Origin: Muscardinus avellanarius
Lineage: Eukaryota > Chordata > Mammalia > Rodentia > Gliridae
Direction of reading: 5' to 3'
Length of the DNA stretch: 64,000 nt
Assembly (NCBI GenBank): GCA_963383645.1
Contig: OY726557.1
Span: 128,678,103 to 128,742,102 of the forward strand
The notes beneath the pieces are model-generated. The model had not been told where the DNA came from and searched no databases. It saw only the letters and a program-made list of their open reading frames with translations. How positions within the stretch are numbered: position 1 is the first letter of the stretch; each line of letters opens with the position of its first letter. A program made the position numbers and the translations under genes. Shown piece by piece: positions 22,456-33,974 of this stretch.

Positions 22456-22539
22456 AACGGGACATTCCTACCACTTTCATCTCCCCCTTATTTTCAATCT
22501 ACCACCAGTTCTTACTGACTTCTGCCTCCTAGATCTCTC

Positions 22540-23320
22540 TCTAGCAATCTATTTTTGGGTCTACTCTCATCATCCCCAACCAAGCAACCATCACTTACCT
22601 GGATTCCAACACTTATCTTCGTTTTCGCTTCCTATACCACCAATCTTGTCCCTACTCTCCACACAGCCGCTAAAAGAAAGGTTTAGAGTCTTAAATAATC
22701 TTATAGTCTCTACTTAAAAGGCTCAATTTAATGATTTCCTTAGATACTTAAACATATAAGCCTTTATATTTCCATTGGTGGAATGTAATTATACATCCTA
22801 GTGAGATTTAAAGTGATATGAACACGCAAGTACACGGCATTTGCTGTTTGTCCCTCTGCACCGCATAGAAACCTTGATGCCTCCATTTACGTAGCTCCTA
22901 CTAGCAGTTTCCAGACTTAACCCCACATGTACACACGGTAGCCACAGCCACCTCTCTAAAAGTCCTAGAATTCACCGCGATCTTTTGTCTCACTGGCTGT
23001 CACTTTGCCTGAAGCACTTTTGCTCCTTTCTGGAGCTAATCTTTGCTCACTCTTCAAGTCCCCCAGGAAAACCTCTTCTGACTCAGAGCATAGCATACCT
23101 CTTAATGCATATTACTTCCACATTCATATTTCTATTTGTGTGACTATTTAACACAGATATTGGACTCCCCCCACTCACCATGGACTCCACAAAAGCATGA
23201 CACATGTCTGTTTGCCTACCACTGTTTGGAATTCCCATGGGGAACCAGCACCCACCAAATGTTCATTGAGTATTTGTATTTGTTCTCTGAATGAACTAAT
23301 GTGTGAATGGAATGAAAAAA
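22540..23320 (+). mobile_element. L2 LINE 3' portion, long relic
   Basis: Follows the L2 3' end over about 0.8 kb: cttacctggattccaacact, cacacagccgctaaaagaaa, gccctgaagcac-like block at 23005, actcttcaagtcccccagga, aacctcttctgactcag, gactccacaaaagcatgaca, and a terminal attgagtatttgtatttg, tgaatgaac. Ancient and non-coding now. Confidence 0.7.
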
Positions 23321-23338
23321 GAGCCACCCAGCAGGTTG

Positions 23339-24595
<1,257 letters not shown>

Positions 24596-24745
24596 AGTTG
24601 TCCTCAATTATGGCTGCACTTTAGAATGATATGAGAAGCTTCTAAAACTTAGTAATCTCCTCCAAGATCTCTGGAGGTAGGGCATAGGCATTGGCACCTT
24701 TAAAAAAATTCTTCAGATAATTCTATTTTTTAAGAGTAAGAACTG
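24596..24745 (+). mobile_element. MER5-like non-autonomous hAT relic
   Basis: cagttgtcctcaattatggc, tgcactttagaatgatatga, gaagcttctaaaact, the tgggg-type centre (ggaggtagggcataggcatt) and the closing cttcagataattctat follow the MER5-group pattern ('ttctcaaccttggctgcacattagaatcacctggg...gggcatcggtatttttaaa'). Confidence 0.6.
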
Positions 24746-24789
24746 TAAGTTCTTAAAAGCAGAAGTTTAAATGCACACATGTGTTATAG

Positions 24790-24960
24790 TAGTGATATTC
24801 TAGGTACTGAAGTACATTATCTCAGATTAATACCATTAATACCTCAATTTGCCTCTATGAACTTGAATAAGTTATTTGAAGTTGCTCAGAGGAGGAGGAT
24901 AAACCTGGTACGAGGGCTTGTTTTGACTTGAACGTCTACATTCGAAGCATCCTCTCTCTT
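24790..24960 (-). mobile_element. MIR SINE fragment, antisense
   Basis: attctaggtactgaagtaca, ttatctcagattaatacca, cctctatgaacttgaataag, ttatttgaagttgctcagag and aaacctggtacgagggcttg follow the reverse complement of MIR in order. Confidence 0.55.
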
Positions 24961-25735
24961 CTGTCTCAGCCCCTTTCCCATTGCTCAACATACAGAAGTC
25001 CCTCAGTAAGTACCAGGCTGTGGATTAAGTAATGGAGAAGGTAGCCACAATATGACCATTTTCATGTTCAAATTCCAAAAAAGATTTGCTGTACCACATA
25101 TATTACTTAGGTAAAGGTAACCCTAGGCAGAAAAGGAGCCCAGAAATCTCAGTAGACACCCTGTGGAGACTCTTTTCTTATTCTCTATAGTGTTAATCTA
25201 GGAATTCAAAACCACAGCTGTAGATTCAGGCCTGGGTCACAGGGTGGGGAGAAGACAATAATTGGGTTGTCCAGTGATATCTCATGCTACTTTGGGCAGC
25301 TTGTTGCAAATTCGGTCCCATTTCCTGTGAGCTGTCCCTCAGGGCTGAAGTCTTCAGCACCATACAGGGGCCTCAGGGCACCTGCAAAGCAATCTGTGTT
25401 CTGACCTCAGTGTCACTGGACCCATAAATCATGTAAGGCAGAGAGTCAGCTCATACTTCAAGCAGCGGCCAGAGGCAGGAGGAGATCAGGGAGCAGAGGA
25501 TAGAGAAGGACGGGGTGAGGAGCAGGGGAGGCAGGGAAGGTGCCGGGAACAATGAGGGGCAGATGGAGCTGTTGATTCTCGGCAGAATGGACAGTTTCCT
25601 AGACGTCAGAGGGTTATCTCGAGGTGGAGGTTGCAGGAGGTCCATTTCAGGACATTGGATGTCAAGTACATATTTTATGATAGCGATGTGACCCTACTGC
25701 ATCATTCTCTGTAAACAACTCTTGAGAGTGTATGT
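24961..25735. other. Non-coding, GC-richer around 25200-25640
   Basis: Region 25440-25640 is purine-rich and GC-richer. The 64-codon minus frame there (Leu/Pro/Ser-rich) has no known domain. No gene called. Confidence 0.5.
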
Positions 25736-25754
25736 TTGTGTGTGTGTGTGTGTG

Positions 25755-25786
<32 letters not shown>

Positions 25787-25806
25787 CGCGTGCGCATATG
25801 TGTGTT
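25736..25806. repeat. (TG)n microsatellite with CG interruptions
   Basis: TG tract with a few CG steps near 25760 and 25787-25796 (gcgcgtgcgc). Alternating purine-pyrimidine throughout, so a potential Z-DNA former. Confidence 0.95.
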
Positions 25807-25904
25807 GGTGGTAGAGAATGTACTCTCTGGACAAGTTAACCAGCTACTAGCTGAGAAATGGAAGAAGCTCAAGTCATGATTCTTTACAAAGTACTGTCAA
25901 ACAG

Positions 25905-26075
25905 TACTTTATTCATTTATTCATTCATTTATTAATTTCTTCAATGAGTCAGTCAACAGATACTCATCCAGCTACATCTCTGTGCCAGGCATTGGGCTCA
26001 GTATGGAAAGAGAACAACCCAAAGGACCAACATTATATTCTTCCCCCACAAGCTTACAGTCCAGTTTGGGAAAAT
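25905..26075 (-). mobile_element. L2 LINE 3' end, antisense
   Basis: Starts with the ATTC-type L2 end microsatellite (ttcatttattcattcattta), then tctctgtgccaggcattggg, cccccacaagcttacagtcc and gtttgggaaaatagatcttg, the reverse-complement order of the L2 3' end. Confidence 0.7.
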
Positions 26076-26189
26076 AGATCTTGAACAAAAAGTACGGTGT
26101 GAGAGACATCATGGGACGAAAAAAGCAAAAACATCTATTATATAATTTATTTTTTAGACACAACTTAATGAGCTTTCTTAGCTTTCATT

Positions 26190-26312
26190 ATTATTTTTCA
26201 TTTTTAATTGACACATAAAATCATATATATTTATGGGGTACTGACATGTATACCTTGTACAATAATAAAATCAGGGTATGTAGCATCACTTTATAGAGCA
26301 ATCATTTGAGAA
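26190..26312 (-). mobile_element. L1M 3' UTR fragment, antisense
   Basis: tttttaattgacacataaaa, tcatatatatttatggggta, catgtataccttgtacaata resembles the reverse complement of L1M 3' UTRs ('ttgacaaataaaaattgtatatatttatgg'). Confidence 0.55.
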
Positions 26313-26640
26313 CATTTAAATACTACTCAGCCACAAAAAAAGAGTAATATTCCACAACCTGTGGCAATGTGGATGGACCTGGAAGATATTGTGTTAAGTG
26401 AAATAAGTCAGACTCAGAAAGACAAATGCCACCTGATTTCACTGACATATAGAGAAACCGAAGAAGTGGACCCCAGGGAGCACAGAGTAAAACAGTGTTC
26501 ACCAGGGGATAGGGGAGTAGATGGAGAGATGTTGATTATCAGGTACAAAAATACAGTGTGATAGGAGGAAAACATTTCAGTGTCGTTTTACACAGTAGAA
26601 CACCTATCGTTAACTTGGCTTTATTAGAAATCTCATGGTA
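26313..26640 (+). mobile_element. L1M ORF2 C-terminus and 3' UTR
   Basis: aatactactcagccacaaaa, tgtggatggacctggaagat, attgtgttaagtgaaataag and gactcagaaagac are the end of L1 ORF2 (plus-strand frame from 26361 reads MWMDLEDIVLSEISQTQKDK), followed by an eroded 3' UTR (cacctatcgttaac). Old. Confidence 0.75.
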
Positions 26641-27204
26641 GACTTCATTATTAACTCCACTTAATGTGGGTCATCAGGGAGACTAGGGGGGACTTCAACT
26701 TGCAGCCTGTTCTTATGGTCTTATTGACTTAGAAGCCAATACCTCAAAACTCCATCAGTTGCTTTCCACACATCATCCTGATACAATGCCACACTTCACC
26801 TCTGGCCTGTCACAGGCAATTGGCTTTGCAACAAGGGCCACCCTGACTTCTCAGTCTAATGCCTACTGGGATCTAAGCCCAATCAACAACCTGAACCTTA
26901 ATTTTTGCAATGAGAACAGCTATCCACAGAGAAAACCAGAATTATAAAAATGTGTTGGTCCAAAACATGCTTTCACCATGTGGTTCTCTGAAGTCCTAAG
27001 TTTGCTTACTTGCTGTCATCAAACTCTTAGACATACATTTATTTTATTTATGGGGTACTGATTTAATATATTTCAGATCTATTATAAATATTATTGCTAA
27101 TGCTTACCACAAATCATAAGACAGGTGACTCTTTTCTTTGTTTGTTATACATAAGTGTACTGCAATTTTACATTATAGTGAGGTTCGACATGGTAAGTAT
27201 ATAA
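26641..27204. other. Non-coding, no firm repeat
   Basis: 27040-27110 has a tttatggggtactgattta motif like the L1M 3' UTR antisense but is too short to call. No gene. Confidence 0.45.
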
Positions 27205-27597
27205 AAAGGTTCAATATCATTAGCAATTAAGGAAATGCAAATCAAACTACACTGAGATTCAAATAACAATTATCAAGAATACAAATAATAATAAATGCTG
27301 GAGATAATGTGTGGAAATTGGAACTTTAGTACACTATAATTGGTATTGTAAACTAGTACAACCATTACAGAAATCAGCATGAAGGCTCCCCAAAAGACTG
27401 GGAATAGAAACACCATATGATTCTTTAGTATCTTTCCAAAAGAATTAAAGTTAGAATACTATGGCGATAAATGTATACCCATGTTTATAGCAGCATAATT
27501 CCCAATAGCTAAATTAGGAAACCAACCAGGTGTCCATCAACAGATGAATGGATAAAGACAATTTGGAATATACATATCTTTTAAAATGGGAATGTAA
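27205..27597 (+). mobile_element. L1M ORF2 near-C-terminal segment
   Basis: ttcaatatcattagcaatta, aggaaatgcaaatcaaacta, atgtatacccatgtttatag, agcagcataattcccaatag, ccaaccaggtgtccatcaac and agatgaatggataaag are the region upstream of the ORF2 C-terminus. Frame is broken. Ends at the SINE on the right. Confidence 0.8.
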
Positions 27598-27806
27598 GCC
27601 AGGCGTGGTGGTGCACGCTTGTAATCCCAGCATTTGGGAGGCTGAGACCGGAGGATCGTGGTTCGCGGACAGCCTCAGCTACTTAGTAATGCCCTCTGCA
27701 ACTCAGTGGGACCCAGTTTCAAAATAAAGAATAAAAAATAGAGCAGAGGGTGTAGTAGCTCGGAGGTCAAATGCCCCTGGGTTCCATCCCCAGACCCGCA
27801 AAAAAA
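27598..27806 (+). mobile_element. B1-dID SINE, class A
   Basis: Starts gccaggcgtggtggtgcacg, has gttcgcggacagcctcagct and ends ggttccatccccagaccc plus A run. An extra 'gta' in the ID half (gtgtagtagctcggaggtca). Confidence 0.95.
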
Positions 27807-28201
27807 TAGGTGGGGGGATGTGTTTATTCTTTGATATCTTCTGTGAGCCTTTGAAGTTGAGGCTATTGTACTTTTGCATGCTAACTTAAAGGAAATTGTA
27901 CCTGTATTTTAAAAGTTGTTATTTGATAATTATAATGTAAAGAATGTTTCCTCCTCCTTGCCATTTTTAGTTAAATAAAAGTTAAGTTCTCTGTTTTAGG
28001 CAGGATTTTGTAATACATGCACTTTTTTCTTTATTTATATTTCATGTTTAAAAAAAAAAACCTAAACTTTATGTTTTTCTTCTTATGATAGTTATGATCT
28101 ATTTCTTTTTGAAGTTATAGAGTCAATCAAATTAATTGTTTCTTGACCTAGTATTGGCATATGATAGTGACATTCAAACTTCTAAAAACAATGAAATTTT
28201 T
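27807..28201. other. AT-rich, non-coding
   Basis: No gene or repeat recognised. Confidence 0.6.
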
Positions 28202-28212
28202 TTCCAAAATAT

Positions 28213-28436
28213 ATATATATATATATATATATTTTGGTGGTACTGGGGCTGGAATCCAGGGACTTTCTAACTCCAGGCTATACTCCCAGACTTATTTTTT
28301 ATTTTATTTGGAAATAGGGTCTCACTAAGTTGCTGAGAGCCTCACTAAGTAGCTGAGGTTGGCTTTGAACCCATGCGATCCTCCTGTCTCAGCCTCTCAA
28401 GTGCAGGGATTACAAAGGTGCACCACCACGCCCGGC
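28213..28436 (-). mobile_element. B1-dID SINE, class B, minus strand, (AT)n tail
   Basis: An (AT)n tract (28213-28231) as the reversed tail, ggtggtactggggctggaat, tttggaaatagggtctcac, and reversed B1 half ending accacgcccggc. Target duplication ttccaaaatat at 28202-28212 and 28437-28447. Confidence 0.95.
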
Positions 28437-28447
28437 TTCCAAAATAT

Positions 28448-30114
28448 TTTTTATGCAAGAATCCCAACATGCTAGGTCATGCATGTTTGAATGGAAGGTC
28501 TTTGGTGGAGATGGGTACAGAGATGCCTGTGAATTCAAGTGTGCTATCACACCATGAAACTCAAGAGAACCAGACTGTGCTTCGTAAATCCCCTCTCCAT
28601 GGGGCTTAGGCATGCAGCTTGACACTGGGAGACAGAAGAGCCACCAGGAAGAACCATGGACTCTTAAGAGTAGAGATGTGTGTTTAGCCTGGTCTTGGGT
28701 AAGTGGTTTGAATCACTTGAATCCACAGATAAGCAAGTCCCCTACATAAAATAATGTTGCATTTGCATAGAACCTAGGCACATCTTCCTGTGTATTCTAA
28801 ATTATCTCTAGATTATTTGTAATATCTAATACTATGTAAATAATTATTACACTGTGTTACTTAAGAAACAATGACAAGAAAAATGTCTGTTCATGTTCAC
28901 TACAGAGGCAATCTTTCTCCAAATATTTTTAAGAGGTTGATTAAATAGATGTGAAACTCATTGATGGGAAGAATCAACTGTATTTGGAGAAATTGGTATG
29001 CACACTGACAAACGGAATCTTACTTTTCTACCAACAGATTATCCATTCAGATATGCCTTGCTTTCATTTTATTGATCTTTCAATTGAAAGTAAAAAATAT
29101 CTCAATCATTCCTCTCTCCTATTTTTTTAGTCAGATATCCAGTGCCCTCAAACAGTTCTGAAATGGTCCTTTTTGTAATCTGATCCTTCAAATTTCCCTA
29201 AAGCAAAACATAACTGCAGAGCTTAAAAGAGGACTCCTTTCATTATTTTCTTTTAGGACAGCAAGAGATATCTCTTAATACCTTAAAGGTTATAAGAACC
29301 TAAGTTTAACTTCAGTAGACACGACACACATAAACATATCTGTCAAGTAAGAACCGAGGCCAGCCAATTTACCAACCTGTGTCCTGGGAACGTGCAGGGC
29401 TGTTATCAGCCTGAAGGAGACACTGAAAGGAGGGTTGAGTTAATTGAACTTCTGGTTGCACATTTAACAGAAGCCCATTCAAATGGAACCCCAAAAGCAG
29501 CAAAGAATCGGAATGAACTTCAGACTTGCAACTGAGATGCTGCCTCAAGTCTACCTCTACCATTTCATTTTATTATTTTTATGTGCCTCCCACACACACT
29601 TCCTCTTGCTGGTTTTTCTCTAATTCTTTCAAGCAGGGTTGAAAACATGAGCTTTCCCAAGTGTGATAACTACAGACTCACACACCGGAGAAACAACAGC
29701 AAAATATCTCTTATTCTTCATGTAAAGTTCCCAGGTAACAGAGCACTTGTTTGAGTTTAATGGAGTTTCATCTATTGGACCAAATAATGGCCACAGAAGC
29801 TTAGTCACATGGGGAGTGAGAGCGGGCAACTGCATTTCCCAAAGTGGCAGGGAAAAGGTACTAATGGACACATAGCCCCAGTTCCACAGTTACTTTTCTA
29901 TCCTGAAAGGGTTTATTCTGCTCCTGGGCCTTTGGGTGTGCGGACCAGAATAGTGAGGATAGACTCAGAAATGTGCAAAAGGGGATATGAGCTTATATTT
30001 GGAAGCAGAAAATGGAATTCCTGGAATGGAAACACTTTTTAAGAAAATAAGTGATGTTATGAGAGATCACAGAATGGGAGAAATGGGCAATGGCCAAAGA
30101 AATGTTGACAAGGA
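28448..30114. other. Non-coding, no assigned repeat (about 1.7 kb)
   Basis: No gene recognised. 29580-30060 holds several 60-80 codon frames on both strands without any known domain. Confidence 0.5.
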
Positions 30115-30292
30115 GCTGGGAGTGATGGTGCAGCCTGTAACCCCAGCACTTGGAACAGAGACATCAAGATCAGAGGTTTAAGGCCAGCCTCGGCAACTTA
30201 GAAAGGCCATGTTTCAAAATTTAAAGATCAAAATGGGCTAAGGGTATATCTTGGAGATAGATAGAATGCACCTGGGTTCAATCCTCAGTACA
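30115..30292 (+). mobile_element. B1-dID SINE, class D
   Basis: Starts gctgggagtgatggtgcagc, has taaggccagcctcggcaact and ends ggttcaatcctcagtacaa. The ID half has a small GATA duplication (ggagatagatagaatgcacc). Tail is the purine minisatellite. Confidence 0.88.
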
Positions 30293-30293
30293 A

Positions 30294-30455
30294 AGAGGAG
30301 GAGGAGGAAGAGGAGGAAGGGGAGGAGGAGGAGGAGGAGGAGGAGGACAAGGAGGAGGAGGACGAGGAGGAGGAGGACGAGGAGGAGGAGGACGAGGAGG
30401 AGGAGGACGAGGAGGAGGAGGACGAGGAGGAGGAGGACAAGAAGAAGGAGACAAG
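30294..30455. repeat. Purine-rich minisatellite, 15-bp unit
   Basis: GAG/GAA-rich start, then about six near-identical 15-bp units of one GAC plus four GAG (30345-30440). Nearly all purine except the regular C in GAC. Sits in the tail of the SINE to its left. The Arg/Thr-rich plus frame and Leu/Val-rich minus frame over it are artefacts. Confidence 0.95.
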
Positions 30456-30889
30456 GGCAGTGGGGGTGTGACCAGAAGGAAATTGTGGCTAGGAGAAAGA
30501 GCTGGAGCAAAACTGGCAAAGCCTTCTGACCAGTTTAGTTTATGAGATCAAAGACAGAGAAAACACAAGGTCATGAGAATTGGAGACAATCGTTGTTATT
30601 TTTCCTTCTTTTATAACATGCACTCTGTGCACTATGTGATACTTCTCCTCTTGCCAAGCTTGTCTTACCTTTCCCTGACTCTACTCTTAGGCTAAATAGA
30701 TACCTTCTTAGGTGGCCCTCACCTCCAAATTAAATCAAACTTCAGGACTCACTCTGCCTTGTTTCTGGAATCCTCACATCCACCAAGTATACTTCAGGCT
30801 CAGAAATCTTGCCCTTTCTTTATATTGAATAAATATATTTGTATTGTTTTTACTGAAATAGTATTTGTCCATAAACAACAAACACAGCA

Positions 30890-30891
<2 letters not shown>
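30456..30891. other. Non-coding, no assigned repeat
   Basis: Pyrimidine-rich around 30600-30680. No gene recognised. Confidence 0.55.
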
Positions 30892-30924
<33 letters not shown>

Positions 30925-30940
30925 ATGTGTGTGTGTGTGT
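30892..30940. repeat. (TG)n microsatellite
   Basis: TG tract with one CA interruption (gtgcatgtg). Not next to a SINE. Confidence 0.95.
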
Positions 30941-31497
30941 ACCATCTACCCATTTGTGCCTTCTCTTTCTTTTCAGGAGCTGCAACGAGAAGATTTGGTT
31001 CACTTTAAGGGATGCAGTCTTTGGGTTTTTTTTTTTTAAAGATCGCTCCTTTGTTCCCCAAGCCAATTGGAGGGGAGCAAGCTGCACATTTTGTGAATGA
31101 GCAGAGGGCTGGCCATGGAGCTTTGAGGCATCTGTCAGAGGCTCCTCTCATTCCAAGGCAGATGCTGGCCCCATGTGTAAACACATGCAGGGAAGTTTCA
31201 CTGGCTCTAATGAGCCATTCATTGTCCTGCCTTCCAGGGCTCCTCCCTCCCAGGCCTGTTTTCAGATGCTCTACATTAAGTGAAATGCAGCGCCCTCTTT
31301 CCACAGGAGCTGGAGGCAAAGGCTCCCAGGGGCCTCCCGCTTCAGTGTGAACGGAGCACTGGCAGACCTGCTGGGCTTTGGTTCATGTATGGTGAACAAG
31401 CATTATCTCAGGTCTGCACCAGGCAATGCAAATATGACCCAAACATATTCCAGAAGAATAAATTCAGAGGCTGAGGGATAAAAGTACAGTGCAAAAT
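30941..31497. other. Unique GC-richer block, possibly regulatory
   Basis: No repeat recognised. 30960-31400 is the most GC-rich unique block in this part of the window. Overlapping 104-113 codon frames run on both strands, the mark of composition rather than coding. Contains cctttgttcccc (SOX-type core) and gcgccctct (CTCF-type core). Confidence 0.5.
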
Positions 31498-31508
31498 GCT
31501 AGCATGTT

Positions 31509-31723
31509 GTCGGGCGTGGCGGCACACGCTTGTAATCCCAGTACTTGGGAGGCTGAGACAGGAGGATCACAGGTTCCAAGCCAGCCTCAGCAGCTTAGTG
31601 AGGCTCTCAGCATCTTAGTGAGACCTGTTTCCAAATAAAATATAAAAAATAGGTTCAGGGATATAGCCTGAAGGTGGAAAGCCCCTGGGTTCCACCCCCA
31701 GTACCATACACACACACGCGCGT

Positions 31724-31757
<34 letters not shown>
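31509..31757 (+). mobile_element. B1-dID SINE, class B, with (CA)n tail and perfect TSD
   Basis: Starts tcgggcgtggcggcacacgc, has aaataggttcagggatatag and ends ggttccacccccagtacca. The tail is (CA)n with a cgcgcgtgcg core (31708-31757). Perfect 11-bp target duplication gctagcatgtt at 31498-31508 and 31758-31768 proves the CA tract arose inside the insertion. Confidence 0.97.
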
Positions 31758-31760
<3 letters not shown>

Positions 31761-31768
31761 AGCATGTT

Positions 31769-32455
31769 ATCAAGGTGCAATGTCATTGATTTCATAGCAC
31801 AGGTACCTAGCTAAGCTTGCGGTCATGAGCAAACACATCCTAGAGCAAGTGACCTCCGAGGCTTCAAGGGCAAGGAGGCAGGTCAGGCAAGATAGCAGGA
31901 AAGGGGCAAAAATGCTGATACTCTGAATCGAGGGAGCGTTTGCTGTGCTTGTAGGACTGTGGATAAATGACTTAGAATTCTGGCTCCGAGCTGCACCATT
32001 GATGGTATGCTCTGTGATCTGAAGCCCTTGGAAATCTCAGAGCCAGGATGTCCTGAAATGTTCTGAGTCCTCACCCTTCCGTCAGAACAGTGAGTTACAA
32101 CTTTGTTCACAGTGCGGGTTGAACGTCCAGCTCTAGAGAAAGCAAGCGCTCGCTGTGTAATGGGAGGCACGCCTTTCAGCAGCCCCATTGTTCATGTTCT
32201 TGCCCTGAACATCATGTCACACATTCCTGACTCCTCACACCATCCGACAAAAATGTGTGTTATCCAGGATTGATGTTCCCTATCTTTGAACTCAGCCTAG
32301 GCGTCTTTATATATTATTAGGGACAGGCGTAAATCCTGGGTCCTGCTGTGAAAGTCATTCCAGTTGTCTGTTGGGTCCATTTTCCCAGCAGGGTCACTTT
32401 GTCACACAGAGAAAGCAAAAGCCTGGGAAAAGACTTGCAAGAATTGTTGGGAAAG
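31769..32455. other. Non-coding, no assigned repeat
   Basis: A 101-codon minus frame (31883-32188) has no known domain or exon context. No gene called. Confidence 0.5.
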
Positions 32456-32520
32456 TATCGGGTTGGCTAAAAAAAATTTCTTGGCTTTCACAATTTCCAT
32501 TATTTCTTCTTATGTTTCTA
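32456..32520 (+). mobile_element. Possible mariner-type terminal end
   Basis: TA followed by tcgggttggctaaaaaaaat, ttcttggctttcacaatttc resembles the inverted terminal repeat of a mammalian mariner ('gggttggccaaaaagttcgttcgg'). A matching opposite end is not seen before the gap. Short and diverged. Confidence 0.35.
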
Positions 32521-32557
32521 AATGGCAAATGAACCTTTAGTAGATACCCTGCAGAGT

Positions 32558-32625
32558 ACCTGCATGTGTGTATACATATATTTTACCCACACACCACACA
32601 CACACACACATATACACACACACTT
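32558..32625. repeat. Imperfect (CA)n/(TA)n tract
   Basis: Interrupted CA-rich stretch (gtgtatacatat to acacacacac) just left of the assembly gap. Confidence 0.8.
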
Positions 32626-32700
32626 ATGTGCTACCTTTTCTTCAAATTTAACTGAATCATCAAAAGTGCTTTAGCACATAATAGGATTTTAACAAACATC

Positions 32701-32900
32701 NNNNNNNNNNNNNNNNNNNNNNNNNNNNNNNNNNNNNNNNNNNNNNNNNNNNNNNNNNNNNNNNNNNNNNNNNNNNNNNNNNNNNNNNNNNNNNNNNNNN
32801 NNNNNNNNNNNNNNNNNNNNNNNNNNNNNNNNNNNNNNNNNNNNNNNNNNNNNNNNNNNNNNNNNNNNNNNNNNNNNNNNNNNNNNNNNNNNNNNNNNNN
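32701..32900. other. Assembly gap (200 N)
   Basis: Exactly 200 undetermined bases. The 95-codon minus frame spanning it is meaningless. Confidence 1.
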
Positions 32901-33539
32901 AGATTAAGACAAAAGAAAAGATCCGGTAAATATCTTTTAGGCTCCAAGTCTTTTTTTTAAGTAAGTTCTTTTCTTATTTATTTATTTGGCCCTAGGCCTG
33001 AAGCTCAAAAAGTGTTTATATATGTGGATGGTGATAATTAGGAAGCCTGTTGTGACATGTTGAAAAGGTGTGTGTGGAGACCACACTTGCCCTGGATCCT
33101 CTGCCTTCGGCCGCGGTGGGCACAACTCATGACTCTCCCAGTGTGGAATGAGGGCAGCACAGCAAGGAGAGATGGGCAGAGGGTCCTAAGGTTCAGGTCA
33201 GATTTAGTTTCTCGACAGGGTACTAAGAGAAGATCCTTATTTGAATCTATGCAGAATGTTTCTCCAGAAATCTTTTGGTGTTAAAGTCAGTTTCCTGTGT
33301 CTGGCTCACACGTGTGCACACACACAGCTCTTATACTACTTGCTATGTGTAATATCAGGAAGTCACACTTAAGAAAACTCCCCCCCTCTTGTTGTAGGGA
33401 GACACGACCATGTTAGAGTTGCTCAGAATGCAATCTGTCCATAGAAGATTCTGAGAAAAGACCGGCTGTGGTTTTCTCAGCAGCCCAGAGTAGGCAGGCA
33501 CGCACGCAACCTCTGAATCACTCTCTCCCATCACCCACC
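32901..33539. other. Non-coding, no assigned repeat
   Basis: A small CpG cluster (cttcggccgcggtgggc) near 33105. No gene recognised; 75-77 codon frames have no known domain. Confidence 0.55.
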
Positions 33540-33955
33540 GCCACAAAGTAAAACAAGCCAGGCAAAGAAAGACAAATACTGTTCTCATTCACATGTGGTA
33601 ACGTAAAAAGTAGATCTAGTAGGATCCAGGACTGGGAGAGGAGGAAGAGGAAGGGGAATAGAAGCAGGCTGCATAACAGTTACCAACATATAGTCAGGTA
33701 GGAAAAAGAAGGTCCTGTATTCTACAGCTTATTGCAGTGAATACAGCTTCCAGCAATTTGTAACATAGTTTATAAAAAACTAGAAAAGAGGAGTTCAAAG
33801 AATCCAGACACAAAGGATGAGAAATGTTGAAGGCGGTTTTAAGGCTAATTGTCCTGATTTGATCATTCTATCATATATTCAAGCATGCTGCTCTTACACT
33901 GCGCTCCTATGTATGTACAATTATTATATGTCAATTAAACATTTAGACTTTTCTA
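33540..33955 (+). mobile_element. L1M ORF2 tail and 3' UTR
   Basis: aagccaggcaaagaaagaca, aatactgttctcattcacat, gtggtaacgtaaaaag is the L1 ORF2 end. The 3' UTR follows, with ccaacatatagtcaggtagg and the terminal tgatttgatcattctatcat, tgtacaattattatatgtca, attaaac. Older than the 53-kb copy. Confidence 0.75.
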
Positions 33956-33974
33956 GAAGTTCTTGCACTGGTCT

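Noticed and set aside
22206..22532. Four overlapping 83-89 codon frames (Leu-Pro-Ala-Cys, Lys-Glu-Arg, Gly-Arg-Gln repeats)
   Set aside because: Both-strand translations of the graded tetranucleotide tract.
30238..30529. Arg/Thr-rich plus frame and Leu/Val-rich minus frame
   Set aside because: Translations of the 15-bp purine minisatellite; not an RNA-binding or membrane protein.
32660..32947. 95-codon minus frame
   Set aside because: Mostly X residues from the 200-N gap.
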